NCBI GenBank assembly: GCA_017617775.1
Contig: JAFZVO010000090.1
Span: forward strand, 1 to 6,077
Length of the DNA stretch: 6,077 nt
Source: Bacilli bacterium
Lineage (GTDB): Bacteria > Bacillota_I > Bacilli_A > RFN20 > CAG-826
Direction: 5' to 3'
The notes below the pieces were generated by a model. The model was not told the origin of the DNA, searched no databases, and saw nothing but the letters and a program-made list of their open reading frames with translations. The first letter of the stretch is position 1, and every line of letters starts with the position of its first letter. The translations under genes and the position numbers were made by a program. Positions 1-6,077 of the stretch are shown here, piece after piece.

Positions 1-245
<245 letters not shown>

Positions 246-271
246 CTTAATAGATAACTTTTTAGTATAAG

Positions 272-1015
272 TTACTCTCCAATGATATCTTTGATGAAAT
301 ATCTGGCCTCATATTTCCAGCTTGGCCAATCATGTGTCGCGTGTTCATCCCAGAAGTGATACCAGACATTGATTCCTTTTTGATCCGTCACCTCTCTAAG
401 CCAATAATTTGAATAAGCAACAAGGTGCTCAAAAGCCCCTTTACCAATAACCACGATCATTCTTTTTTGATTGTATTTCTCAATCCAGGGGTGATCACTA
501 GGCATGTTTGTAAGAAAATGAACAGGTGAATTATTATAGGCATTCTCGTCGAAATAGTCACCGAAGAAATAGGCGTTATCATAGTTACCAGATAACCCTA
601 AAAACCCCGCGAATAAATCTGGTCGTCTAAAGAAGTGATTGCCCGCGTGAGTGGCCCCCATTGAGCAACCAAAAAGGAATGGCTCGCAGTATCCACCTTG
701 TCGATCATAGATGAATGGAAGAACCTCATTAACAACATATTCATGATATTGAGAAAGCATATAGGATGCATGAGCGCGATCCCAGCTTTTATTCTCTACA
801 GATTCATCATCATTGCTATCCAAACAATAAAGTTTAATCTTCCCGCTTTCGATAAAATCAGCGAGATTATCAATCATTCCATTATTATAAAAATCATCGC
901 TTTGTTTGCCTTGGCATGGATAGCAAATAAAAGGCATGCCGTAATGGCCATAAATCTTAATTCTCATGTTTCTGTTCACACGAGATGAATACCAACATAC
1001 TTCTTCGTACTGCAT
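272..1015 (-). CDS. Alpha/beta-hydrolase, putative esterase family
   Basis: This is a 247-residue cytoplasmic alpha/beta-hydrolase with no signal peptide or membrane segment. The nucleophile elbow GCSMG (116-120) places the catalytic Ser at 118. The C-terminal HDWPSWK (228-234) supplies the catalytic His228, in the H-D-W-x-x-W context typical of esterase-D-like enzymes. The acid is probably Glu196 in the strand-end GKGAFE, where many relatives have Asp; this is an inference. The N-terminal part (GHYGMPFICYP, NNGMIDNLADFIESGK, YCLDSNDDES) resembles the small esterase/lipase group I know as COG4947. The substrate is unknown; acyl or other ester hydrolysis is the family expectation. The gene follows the kinase-like gene by 38 nt on the same strand and ends TAA. 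The ATG at 1015-1013 is the first after an in-frame TAA (1030-1028). No Shine-Dalgarno sequence precedes it, so translation may depend on upstream translation or on another signal. Fold and catalytic Ser/His are secure; the exact function is not. Confidence 0.85.
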   Translation of the reverse strand: MQYEEVCWYSSRVNRNMRIKIYGHYGMPFICYPCQGKQSDDFYNNGMIDNLADFIESGKIKLYCLDSNDDESVENKSWDRAHASYMLSQYHEYVVNEVLPFIYDRQGGYCEPFLFGCSMGATHAGNHFFRRPDLFAGFLGLSGNYDNAYFFGDYFDENAYNNSPVHFLTNMPSDHPWIEKYNQKRMIVVIGKGAFEHLVAYSNYWLREVTDQKGINVWYHFWDEHATHDWPSWKYEARYFIKDIIGE

Positions 1016-1053
1016 ATTGTTGTAGGTTTATCTAGTTATATTGACTATATTTC

Positions 1054-1635
1054 TTATCGAAAATATTTCACAACCATCAAGACAATTTTCTTATTGAGTT
1101 CAAAATCAGGTAAAAGACGTTGATGCTGTAAAAGTTGTCCGTTTTCTGTCAGCATTTTTTCGAATTCTTTCGTATAAAACCAAAGTCTTAAATCCTTTTG
1201 GACAAAATCATCATTCTTTTTGTAGAAATCAAAGGTGAATGGAATATAATATATTTTTCCATTTTCAATTCTAAAGTTCTGTGGGTTAAAATCTAACTGC
1301 ATCATCGCTCTTCTTGCATTCCAGTTGATGAGGAATAATTGTTGATAGATGTCGTCATCAAAATCATGGTCGATGAGTTCTTCATACATCGTTGGACCAT
1401 CGATATATTGCATCAGAGCATAACCGGTTTTCTTATCCATATAGTAGACTTCTGGAGAAGCGACATTTGAGGTCTTCATTCTCTTCATCGCATATTTGAA
1501 ATCGGAGAAAGCGTTGGTCTTAATTCCAAGCCATCTCACGACATATTTCTTCCCTTCTCTTTCGACGAGCATAAGATTCTCGCCGAGCTCTTTGATCGGT
1601 GTGTATTCGTTCTTCTTAATAATGATGTTATCCAT
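1054..1635 (-). CDS. Small protein-kinase-fold protein, atypical (possible pseudokinase)
   Basis: This is a 193-residue soluble protein that I do not recognise as a named family but which carries a reduced kinase-fold pattern. QLDFNPQNF (113-121) aligns with the catalytic loop HRDLKPENL: Asp115, Pro118 and Asn120 (Asp+5) are kept and the His-Arg pair is Gln-Leu. A FDFY segment (135-138) could replace DFG, with Asp136 as the metal ligand. ALMQYIDGPTMYEEL (73-87) resembles the hinge, and the N-terminal GENLMLVEREGKKYVVRW (18-35) resembles the first beta strands. The usual ATP-anchoring lysine is absent: the VAIK position reads VVRW, with Arg34. At under 200 residues it lacks most of a normal C-lobe. 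The start is well supported: GAGGT (1646-1642) lies 6 nt upstream of the ATG. The gene begins 15 nt after the DUF3810 gene, so the two are probably co-transcribed. It could be a small-molecule or sugar kinase, a protein kinase, or a non-catalytic nucleotide-binding relative. Confidence 0.6.
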   Translation of the reverse strand: MDNIIIKKNEYTPIKELGENLMLVEREGKKYVVRWLGIKTNAFSDFKYAMKRMKTSNVASPEVYYMDKKTGYALMQYIDGPTMYEELIDHDFDDDIYQQLFLINWNARRAMMQLDFNPQNFRIENGKIYYIPFTFDFYKKNDDFVQKDLRLWFYTKEFEKMLTENGQLLQHQRLLPDFELNKKIVLMVVKYFR

Positions 1636-1650
1636 AGTTTTACCTCGTTT

Positions 1651-2811
1651 CTATTCTACTTTAGGATTCGCTTCATAATATAGTCTGAAATATAGTTTTT
1701 GATACAAGGAGAAATTGATTACTTCCTCTGTATCTTTATCGACATCAGTCGGCGTGTCGTTATAGGAATCTGTTCCTTCTTTTTCTCCACTTAATTTAAG
1801 ATAGAGATCATTGACCCAGTTACCGAATTCGGCGAATGAATTATGTTTCTTCCAATATTCATATCCATAATTCCTATTCTTCTTATAATTAATATCTAAT
1901 GAATTGATCACTTCGGCATAATCGGTAGGAACACCGGTGAGGCTCGCTAAATAAGTTAAAGAAGATAAAGAGAAATAATAACCTGAATATCTAAAATATG
2001 AATTCTTGCTGGTAAGCATTAAATATAAGGCGATGAAATCAGCATCTTCTTCTTTCATCACTCCTTTAGTGTGTAATATCTCGTGCGCGAAAGTCATCGG
2101 TTTTGATGCATTTGTGTTGAGGTAATTAACATTTGCTTCGCTGGTCGGCATGAATGTCACCCCAGTAATATGGAGTTCGCGATATATAAAAGATGAGACC
2201 ATCGGTTTTGCTCTTGTGGTAAATGGATTGAAATAATCCCCATATTCTTCCTGTAATCTATCAAACTCTAAAGCTAATAAATCATTCATCTCTCTAATGG
2301 AATATGGAGAGACTAATTCTCCCTCTTCATCAAATTCCATCTCTGAAGTCACTTTATTGCAGTCTTCTATGAAGTAGTCATTGATTTTACGGAATTCTGT
2401 CTTCTCTACTTTTTCTTCATATACCGTCACTGGATGTTTTTCACGGTTATAAGCCATCTCTGCGGTCATCTGATAGATAGTAAGAGTTGAAATAACCATT
2501 AAAGCAATAGACAATAATTTGCTTATTCCACGAATGAATCTACCCTTAGCCATATCGATGATGAATTTGACGAGTAAAATGATCCCCGTAATGACAAGCA
2601 TCACAATAATCACCTCCGTCAAAGAGAAAGGGACCCATTTAAAGAGAGAGCCAATCGTTGTTTCATACCATCTCGCTGGGTTTCTTGTCCACCATTCACA
2701 GATTGCCGTGTTGGTTTTTAAGAGGATGAGAATGATGAGAAAAATAACCCAAATGGCAATAAGCACAAGTTGGGCGATGATATGAGGTCGTTTTTTATTC
2801 TCTTCAGCCAT
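1651..2811 (-). CDS. DUF3810-type membrane protein with an HExxH metallopeptidase-like motif
   Basis: This 386-residue integral membrane protein has three predicted helices near the N terminus (about 11-32, 64-86 and 97-117), a short basic cytoplasmic loop (KGRFIRGISK, 89-98), and a large domain after helix 3. The positive-inside rule puts that domain outside the cell. The loop before helix 2 carries WVPFSLTEVI (59-68), a hallmark of DUF3810 proteins. The domain contains FAHEILHTKG (241-250): His243, Glu244 and His247 form a gluzincin-like HExxH. KEEDADFIALYL (253-264) follows and would provide the third ligand, with Asp256 where relatives I recall have Glu. Family members are uncharacterised; zinc-dependent peptidase activity is an inference. 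The stretch 341-366 is acidic and low-complexity, probably a disordered linker. The ATG follows a TATAAT by 6 nt and has no Shine-Dalgarno sequence. This is the first gene of a likely three-gene unit. The domain call rests on remembered family patterns. Confidence 0.82.
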   Translation of the reverse strand: MAEENKKRPHIIAQLVLIAIWVIFLIILILLKTNTAICEWWTRNPARWYETTIGSLFKWVPFSLTEVIIVMLVITGIILLVKFIIDMAKGRFIRGISKLLSIALMVISTLTIYQMTAEMAYNREKHPVTVYEEKVEKTEFRKINDYFIEDCNKVTSEMEFDEEGELVSPYSIREMNDLLALEFDRLQEEYGDYFNPFTTRAKPMVSSFIYRELHITGVTFMPTSEANVNYLNTNASKPMTFAHEILHTKGVMKEEDADFIALYLMLTSKNSYFRYSGYYFSLSSLTYLASLTGVPTDYAEVINSLDINYKKNRNYGYEYWKKHNSFAEFGNWVNDLYLKLSGEKEGTDSYNDTPTDVDKDTEEVINFSLYQKLYFRLYYEANPKVE

Positions 2812-2817
2812 ACGAGC

Positions 2818-2846
2818 ATTATATTTTATGTCTCACTTTATTGCAA
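2818..2846 (-). promoter_or_regulatory. Sigma-A-type promoter for the DUF3810/kinase-like/esterase unit
   Basis: On the minus strand TTGCAA (2846-2841; 4 of 6 match to TTGACA), a 17-nt spacer and a perfect TATAAT (2823-2818) form a good housekeeping promoter. The -10 box ends 6 nt before the A of the DUF3810 ATG at 2811. Transcription is therefore expected to start at or within a base or two of the start codon, giving a leaderless or nearly leaderless mRNA. Confidence 0.65.
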
Positions 2847-2985
2847 CATAAGGCAAAGAACTGCCCATATTTTCTTAATGATAGTTTTATTATTTTTGTC
2901 TATTCTAGTTTTGTTGTTTTCAAAATGGACAATTATTCCAATTTCATTCTTCTATTTTCTCCGTTTTCACTTTCAATTATTCTAA

Positions 2986-2998
2986 ATTCTTTAAGAAT
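2986..2998. repeat. Short perfect inverted repeat upstream of the hyd promoter, candidate operator
   Basis: ATTCTT-T-AAGAAT is a perfect 6+1+6 palindrome ending 3 nt before the predicted -35 of the hydCBA promoter. Its position suits a regulator-binding site. It does not match the Rex consensus, which would be the expected redox regulator for such a hydrogenase. In A/T-rich DNA a palindrome this short can occur by chance. Confidence 0.25.
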
Positions 2999-3001
2999 AT
3001 A

Positions 3002-3030
3002 TTGAAGAAATCCCGTTTCTAATTCATAAT
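3002..3030 (+). promoter_or_regulatory. Predicted promoter of the hydCBA operon
   Basis: TTGAAG (3002-3007; 4 of 6), a 17-nt spacer and CATAAT (3025-3030; 5 of 6) form a plausible sigma-A promoter. Transcription would start near 3037, leaving a leader of about 20 nt that holds the GGAGGT ribosome binding site at 3045-3050. No room remains for a riboswitch or attenuator. The promoter faces away from the leftward promoter at 2818-2846. Confidence 0.55.
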
Positions 3031-3044
3031 TTTATTATGTTTAT

Positions 3045-3050
3045 GGAGGT
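3045..3050 (+). promoter_or_regulatory. Ribosome binding site of hydC
   Basis: GGAGGT lies 5 nt upstream of the ATG at 3056 and fixes the hydC start. It contrasts with the DUF3810, esterase and tgt genes on the other strand, which show no such site. Confidence 0.85.
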
Positions 3051-3055
3051 CGTTT

Positions 3056-3544
3056 ATGGCTAAGTTACAACCACAAGCTGCCAAACAGATCGCGGAGATA
3101 GTCGAACGTTATAGAAACGAAGAAACTCCTTTGATGATGATTTTGGAAGCTATCCAAGAAGAGTACGGCTACATCCCTCTCGAAGTCCAAGAATTAGTTG
3201 GTTCATTACTCAACATTCCTGTGGCGGAGATTTATGGTGTTGTCACTTTCTACTCATTCTTCTCTCTCACACCAAACGGAAAATATGTCATTGGTGTGTG
3301 TTTAGGTACTGCCTGTTATGTTAAAGGCAGCCAACTCGTGATGGACAAGTTCTCTGAATTGCTCAAGATTAAACCTGGGCAAACTACAGAAGATGGTCTC
3401 TTCACATTAGATGCATTACGCTGCATCGGTGCCTGCGGTATTGCCCCAGCTATTTCCATTAATGGAAAGGTCTATCCAAAAGTGGAAGTTGGTAAAGTCG
3501 CCGACATCATTAAAGAATATAAGGACAAGGAGGGTATCGCATAA
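3056..3544 (+). CDS. hydC: NADH-linked [FeFe] hydrogenase subunit HydC (NuoE-like, thioredoxin-fold [2Fe-2S])
   Basis: This 162-residue protein has the usual size for HydC/HndA/NuoE (about 160). It has an N-terminal helical bundle (about 1-72, with EEYGYIPLEVQELV and EIYGVVTFYSFF typical of the family) and a thioredoxin-like ferredoxin domain. Its four cluster ligands are visible: Cys82 and Cys87 (CLGTAC) and Cys123 and Cys127 (CIGAC). In electron-bifurcating hydrogenases this subunit holds a [2Fe-2S] cluster next to the HydB flavin site in a cytoplasmic complex. It is the first gene of the operon and its stop shares one base with the start of hydB (TAATG), so translation is probably coupled. 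Taken alone, it cannot be told from NuoE of complex I or the HndA subunit of NADP-reducing hydrogenase. The form of the two genes downstream favours HydC. Confidence 0.93.
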   Translation: MAKLQPQAAKQIAEIVERYRNEETPLMMILEAIQEEYGYIPLEVQELVGSLLNIPVAEIYGVVTFYSFFSLTPNGKYVIGVCLGTACYVKGSQLVMDKFSELLKIKPGQTTEDGLFTLDALRCIGACGIAPAISINGKVYPKVEVGKVADIIKEYKDKEGIA

Positions 3545-5436
3545 TGTGTAGAATCGCAGATGAAAAAGGACTCCAAGAGTTAATCGTCAAATATTCTGAT
3601 AAACTCGCGAGAAAGTTCGCCGGCAAAGACGGTAAGAAACACCTCGTCGTCTGTGGCGGTACTGGATGTTTATCATCCAACTCCCACGAAATTCTCGTTA
3701 AATTACAAGAATTAATTAAAGAAAAAGGTTTAGAAGACAAAGCTGAAGTCAACGTCGTTGGCTGTTTCGGTTTCTGTTCTCAAGGCCCATTCGTCAAGAT
3801 CTTCCCAGACGATAGGCTCTATCGTATGGTCAAAGAATCCGACGCTGAAAGAATCATCGAAGAAGATATCATCGGTGGTAAATGCATCGAAGATCTCTTA
3901 TACGAAGATCCAGCCACTCACCAAAAGGTTGAGAAACAAGATGATATCAACTTCTATAAGAAACAGAAGAGAATCGCCTTACACGGATGTTCAATGATCA
4001 ACCCAGAAATGCTCGAAGAAGCCTTAGGCTATGGAGCGTTCAAGGGCTTAGTTAAAGCTCTCCACATGTCCCAACAAGAAGTTGTCACTGAAGTGCTCAA
4101 TTCCGGTATCCGTGGACGTGGAGGCGCTGGCTTCCCAACTGGAAGAAAATGGCAATTTGCTTTAGACCAAAAGAATGATACAAAATACGTCGTCTGTAAT
4201 GGTGACGAAGGTGACCCAGGTGCCTTCATGGATCGTTCCATCCTCGAAGGTAACCCAATCGGTGTTATCGAAGGTATGATGATTGCTGGTTATGCAATCG
4301 GCGCACAAAACGGTTATTTCTACGTTCGTGCGGAATACCCAATCGCAGTTAAGAGATTAAGACTCGCGATTAAAGAATTAGAAGAAGCTGGTTTATTAGG
4401 TGACAACATCTTAGGTACAGGCTTCTCCTTCAGATGTCATATCCGTTTAGGTGCTGGCGCATTCGTCTGTGGCGAAGAGACAGCCCTCCTCAATTCTATT
4501 GAGGGAAAACGTGGTATGCCAAGACCAAGACCTCCATTCCCTGCTGTCAAAGGTTTGTGGGGAAAACCAACAATTATCAACAACGTTGAAACTCTCGCGA
4601 ACATCCCTTACATCTTAAGAGAATCCGCGGCGGAATACGCGAAGATTGGTACCGAGAAATCCAAAGGCACTAAGGTGTTCGCCTTAGGCGGCAAAGTCAA
4701 CAACGTCGGCTTAGTCGAAGTTCCAATGGGTACAACTCTCAGAGAATTAGTCTTCGATATCGGCGGCGGTATCCCAGGTGGCAAGAAATTCAAAGCCATT
4801 CAAACTGGTGGTCCATCCGGTGGATGTTTAACTGAGAAAGACTTAGATGTCGAAATCGACTTCGATTCATTGGTCGCCCGTGGATCCATGATGGGTTCTG
4901 GTGGTGCAATCGTCATGGTCGAAGACAACTGTATGGTCGACGTCGCGAAATTCTACATGGAATTCATCTGTGATGAATCATGTGGTAAATGTTCTCCATG
5001 CCGTATCGGTACTAAGAGAATGCTTGAAATCTTAACAAAGATTACAGATGGCAAAGGCACTCCACAAGATCTTGAAGATCTTAAAGAACTCGCCAATGCG
5101 ACAAGAACTAACTCCTTATGTGCGTTAGGTCAAACAGCCGCGAACCCAGTCACTTCCACAATGACAAACTTTGAAAATGAATATAGAGCGCACGTCTATG
5201 ATAAGAAGTGTCCAGCTCACGTCTGTAAGAACCTCATGGAATACAAGATCGTTCCAGAGAAATGTATCGGTTGTGGTCTCTGTGCGAGAAACTGCCCAGT
5301 GCAATGTATCGCCAAGACTGAAGAACCAACAGCGAGAAATCCAAAGATGTTCATCCACAAGATTGATGCTGGTAAGTGCGTGAAGTGTGGATTATGCGCG
5401 AGCAATTGTCGCTTCGGCGCAATCATTAAACAATAG
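3544..5436 (+). CDS. hydB: NADH-linked [FeFe] hydrogenase subunit HydB (NuoF-like flavoprotein)
   Basis: This 630-residue protein carries the FMN that accepts or donates hydride with NAD(H) and is the expected bifurcation site of the HydABC complex. In order: a thioredoxin-like [2Fe-2S] domain (about 30-120; Cys37, Cys42, Cys74, Cys78); the FMN/NADH core with GRGGAGFPTGRKW (191-203), NGDEGDPGAFMDR (219-231) and GAGAFVCGEETALL (303-316); an SLBB domain (about 378-460); a [4Fe-4S] site CGKCSPC (480-486) plus Cys526; and a C-terminal two-[4Fe-4S] ferredoxin (Cys574/577/580/584 and Cys612/615/618/622). Complex I NuoF lacks both the N-terminal and C-terminal additions and is about 200 residues shorter, so this layout marks the hydrogenase/HndC form. 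Cys556, His559 and Cys561 in the linker may be a further metal site (inference). AAGGAGG (3527-3533) precedes the ATG by 10 nt and lies inside hydC. All expected cluster ligands are intact. Confidence 0.94.
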   Translation: MCRIADEKGLQELIVKYSDKLARKFAGKDGKKHLVVCGGTGCLSSNSHEILVKLQELIKEKGLEDKAEVNVVGCFGFCSQGPFVKIFPDDRLYRMVKESDAERIIEEDIIGGKCIEDLLYEDPATHQKVEKQDDINFYKKQKRIALHGCSMINPEMLEEALGYGAFKGLVKALHMSQQEVVTEVLNSGIRGRGGAGFPTGRKWQFALDQKNDTKYVVCNGDEGDPGAFMDRSILEGNPIGVIEGMMIAGYAIGAQNGYFYVRAEYPIAVKRLRLAIKELEEAGLLGDNILGTGFSFRCHIRLGAGAFVCGEETALLNSIEGKRGMPRPRPPFPAVKGLWGKPTIINNVETLANIPYILRESAAEYAKIGTEKSKGTKVFALGGKVNNVGLVEVPMGTTLRELVFDIGGGIPGGKKFKAIQTGGPSGGCLTEKDLDVEIDFDSLVARGSMMGSGGAIVMVEDNCMVDVAKFYMEFICDESCGKCSPCRIGTKRMLEILTKITDGKGTPQDLEDLKELANATRTNSLCALGQTAANPVTSTMTNFENEYRAHVYDKKCPAHVCKNLMEYKIVPEKCIGCGLCARNCPVQCIAKTEEPTARNPKMFIHKIDAGKCVKCGLCASNCRFGAIIKQ

Positions 5437-5448
5437 GAGGAACTATCG

Positions 5449-6077
5449 ATGGCTTTAGTAAACATTAAAATCGAAGGTAAAGATTACCAAGTAGATAGCT
5501 CATTAACAGTTCTTGAAGCATGCCGTAAATGCGGTTATGTCATTCCATCTCTCTGTTCTTGGAACAAGGGTGAATGCTCATTAGCCAGCTGCCGTGTCTG
5601 CTTAGTCGAAGTGAAAGGCGCGAGAGGTTTAGTCGCCTCCTGTGCGTATCCTGTTAACGAAGGTATGGAGATTTTAATCTCCTCACCAAAAGCAATGGAA
5701 GCGAGAAGAACTTCTGTTGAGCTCTTATTATCCAATCACCAAAGAAACTGCTTACAATGTGACAAAGAAGGACATTGTGAGTTATTAAAAGTCGCGGAAC
5801 TCGTCGGTGCCAGAGATGGCAAATACATGGGTTCTGTCACTGAAGCGACAATCGATGAACTCGCTCCAGGCTTAAAGAGAAACACTGCCAAATGTATCTT
5901 ATGTGGCAGATGTGTTGAAGCATGTAAGAATGCCCAAGGCATCGGTATCTTAGGATTTGAAAATCGTGGATTCTCCACTATCGTCTCTCCAGCGGAAAAC
6001 CGTAGCTTTGCTAACTCTCCATGTATGCAATGTGGACAATGTGTCCTCGTTTGCCCAACAGGTGCTTTAATGGAACA
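5449..6077 (+). CDS. hydA: [FeFe] hydrogenase catalytic subunit HydA, N-terminal 209 residues (partial)
   Basis: This is the iron-sulfur N-terminal half of the H2-activating subunit; the gene runs off the right edge before the H-cluster domain. Visible in order: a plant-type [2Fe-2S] domain (Cys36, Cys48, Cys51, Cys65; the stretch CRVCLVEVKGARGLVASC is typical of HydA); the His-ligated [4Fe-4S] site (His97, Cys101, Cys104, Cys110, pattern HxxxCxxCxxxxxC); and a two-[4Fe-4S] ferredoxin (Cys149/152/155/159 and Cys192/195/198/202, with CGQCVLVCPTGAL leading to the catalytic domain). AGGAGG (5435-5440) lies 8 nt upstream of the ATG and overlaps the hydB stop, so the two genes are probably translationally coupled. 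NuoG and some formate dehydrogenase alpha subunits share these N-terminal domains. The ILCGRCVEAC and GRGFSTIV-type sequence after the His-cluster site and the gene order favour HydA. Confidence 0.85.
   Translation, partial: MALVNIKIEGKDYQVDSSLTVLEACRKCGYVIPSLCSWNKGECSLASCRVCLVEVKGARGLVASCAYPVNEGMEILISSPKAMEARRTSVELLLSNHQRNCLQCDKEGHCELLKVAELVGARDGKYMGSVTEATIDELAPGLKRNTAKCILCGRCVEACKNAQGIGILGFENRGFSTIVSPAENRSFANSPCMQCGQCVLVCPTGALME

Noticed and set aside
698..988. A 96-codon plus-strand frame antisense to the esterase gene.
   Set aside because: It is fully nested in a gene with clear catalytic motifs, has no recognisable domain, and looks like a mirror of that gene's codons.
1035..1063. A possible internal promoter before the esterase gene (TATAAC with TTTTCG 17 nt upstream, minus strand).
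   Set aside because: The -35 is very poor and the -10 imperfect. The short gap to the preceding gene makes co-transcription the simpler reading.
2914..2932. TTGT and ACAA separated by 11 nt in the divergent intergenic region, recalling a Rex operator.
   Set aside because: The interior is not symmetric and the spacing is one base off the 18-nt Rex palindrome, so the match is no better than chance in A/T-rich DNA.
2770..2985. A 71-codon plus-strand frame encoding a very hydrophobic peptide, spanning the divergent promoter region.
   Set aside because: It starts inside the DUF3810 gene on the opposite strand and covers the leftward promoter. Its Phe/Leu/Ile richness is what T-rich intergenic DNA gives in any frame, and no ribosome binding site precedes it.
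5125..5465. Several 70-82-codon frames on both strands across the end of hydB, rich in Cys, Ser or Thr.
   Set aside because: They are frame shadows of the cysteine-rich C-terminal ferredoxin domain of HydB and the start of hydA, both of which are secure.

Overview
The window suggests a low-to-moderate GC, Gram-positive-type anaerobe. The likely home is the Bacilli/Erysipelotrichia side of Firmicutes, including uncultured relatives of Mollicutes, but this placement is an inference. The grounds are strong AGGAGG-type ribosome binding sites on the right-hand genes, A/T-rich intergenic DNA, and NADH-linked [FeFe]-hydrogenase-type subunits. All 21 tryptophan codons in the six genes examined for this are TGG and no gene contains an in-frame TGA, so the standard bacterial code (11) fits and Mollicutes code 4 does not.

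Left half (1-2811, minus strand, transcribed right to left). The order of transcription is: a membrane protein of the DUF3810 type with an HExxH motif; a small protein-kinase-fold protein that lacks the usual ATP-binding lysine; a cytoplasmic alpha/beta-hydrolase (esterase family); and the first 68 codons of tRNA-guanine transglycosylase (tgt), which runs off the left edge. The first three are closely spaced (15 and 38 nt) and probably form one transcription unit. A small hairpin with a T-run separates them from tgt. A good promoter (TTGCAA-17-TATAAT) lies so close to the DUF3810 gene that its transcript is predicted to be leaderless.

Middle (2812-3055). This is a 244-nt divergent intergenic region. 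It holds the leftward promoter, a rightward promoter (TTGAAG-17-CATAAT), and a short perfect inverted repeat just upstream of the rightward -35. I see no gene or RNA in the rest of it.

Right half (3056-6077, plus strand). This is a tight operon, hydC-hydB-hydA, that looks like the electron-bifurcating [FeFe] hydrogenase. HydC is a thioredoxin-like [2Fe-2S] protein. HydB is the FMN/NAD(H) flavoprotein with extra iron-sulfur domains at both ends. HydA is cut by the window edge before its H-cluster domain. Together they would couple NADH and reduced ferredoxin oxidation to H2 production, or run the reverse reaction, in the cytoplasm. The catalytic H-cluster cannot be seen here, so a NuoG-like or formate-dehydrogenase-type partner is not formally excluded.

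I found no mobile elements, CRISPR arrays, tRNA or rRNA genes. The least explained part of the window is the three-gene DUF3810 / kinase-like / esterase cluster.
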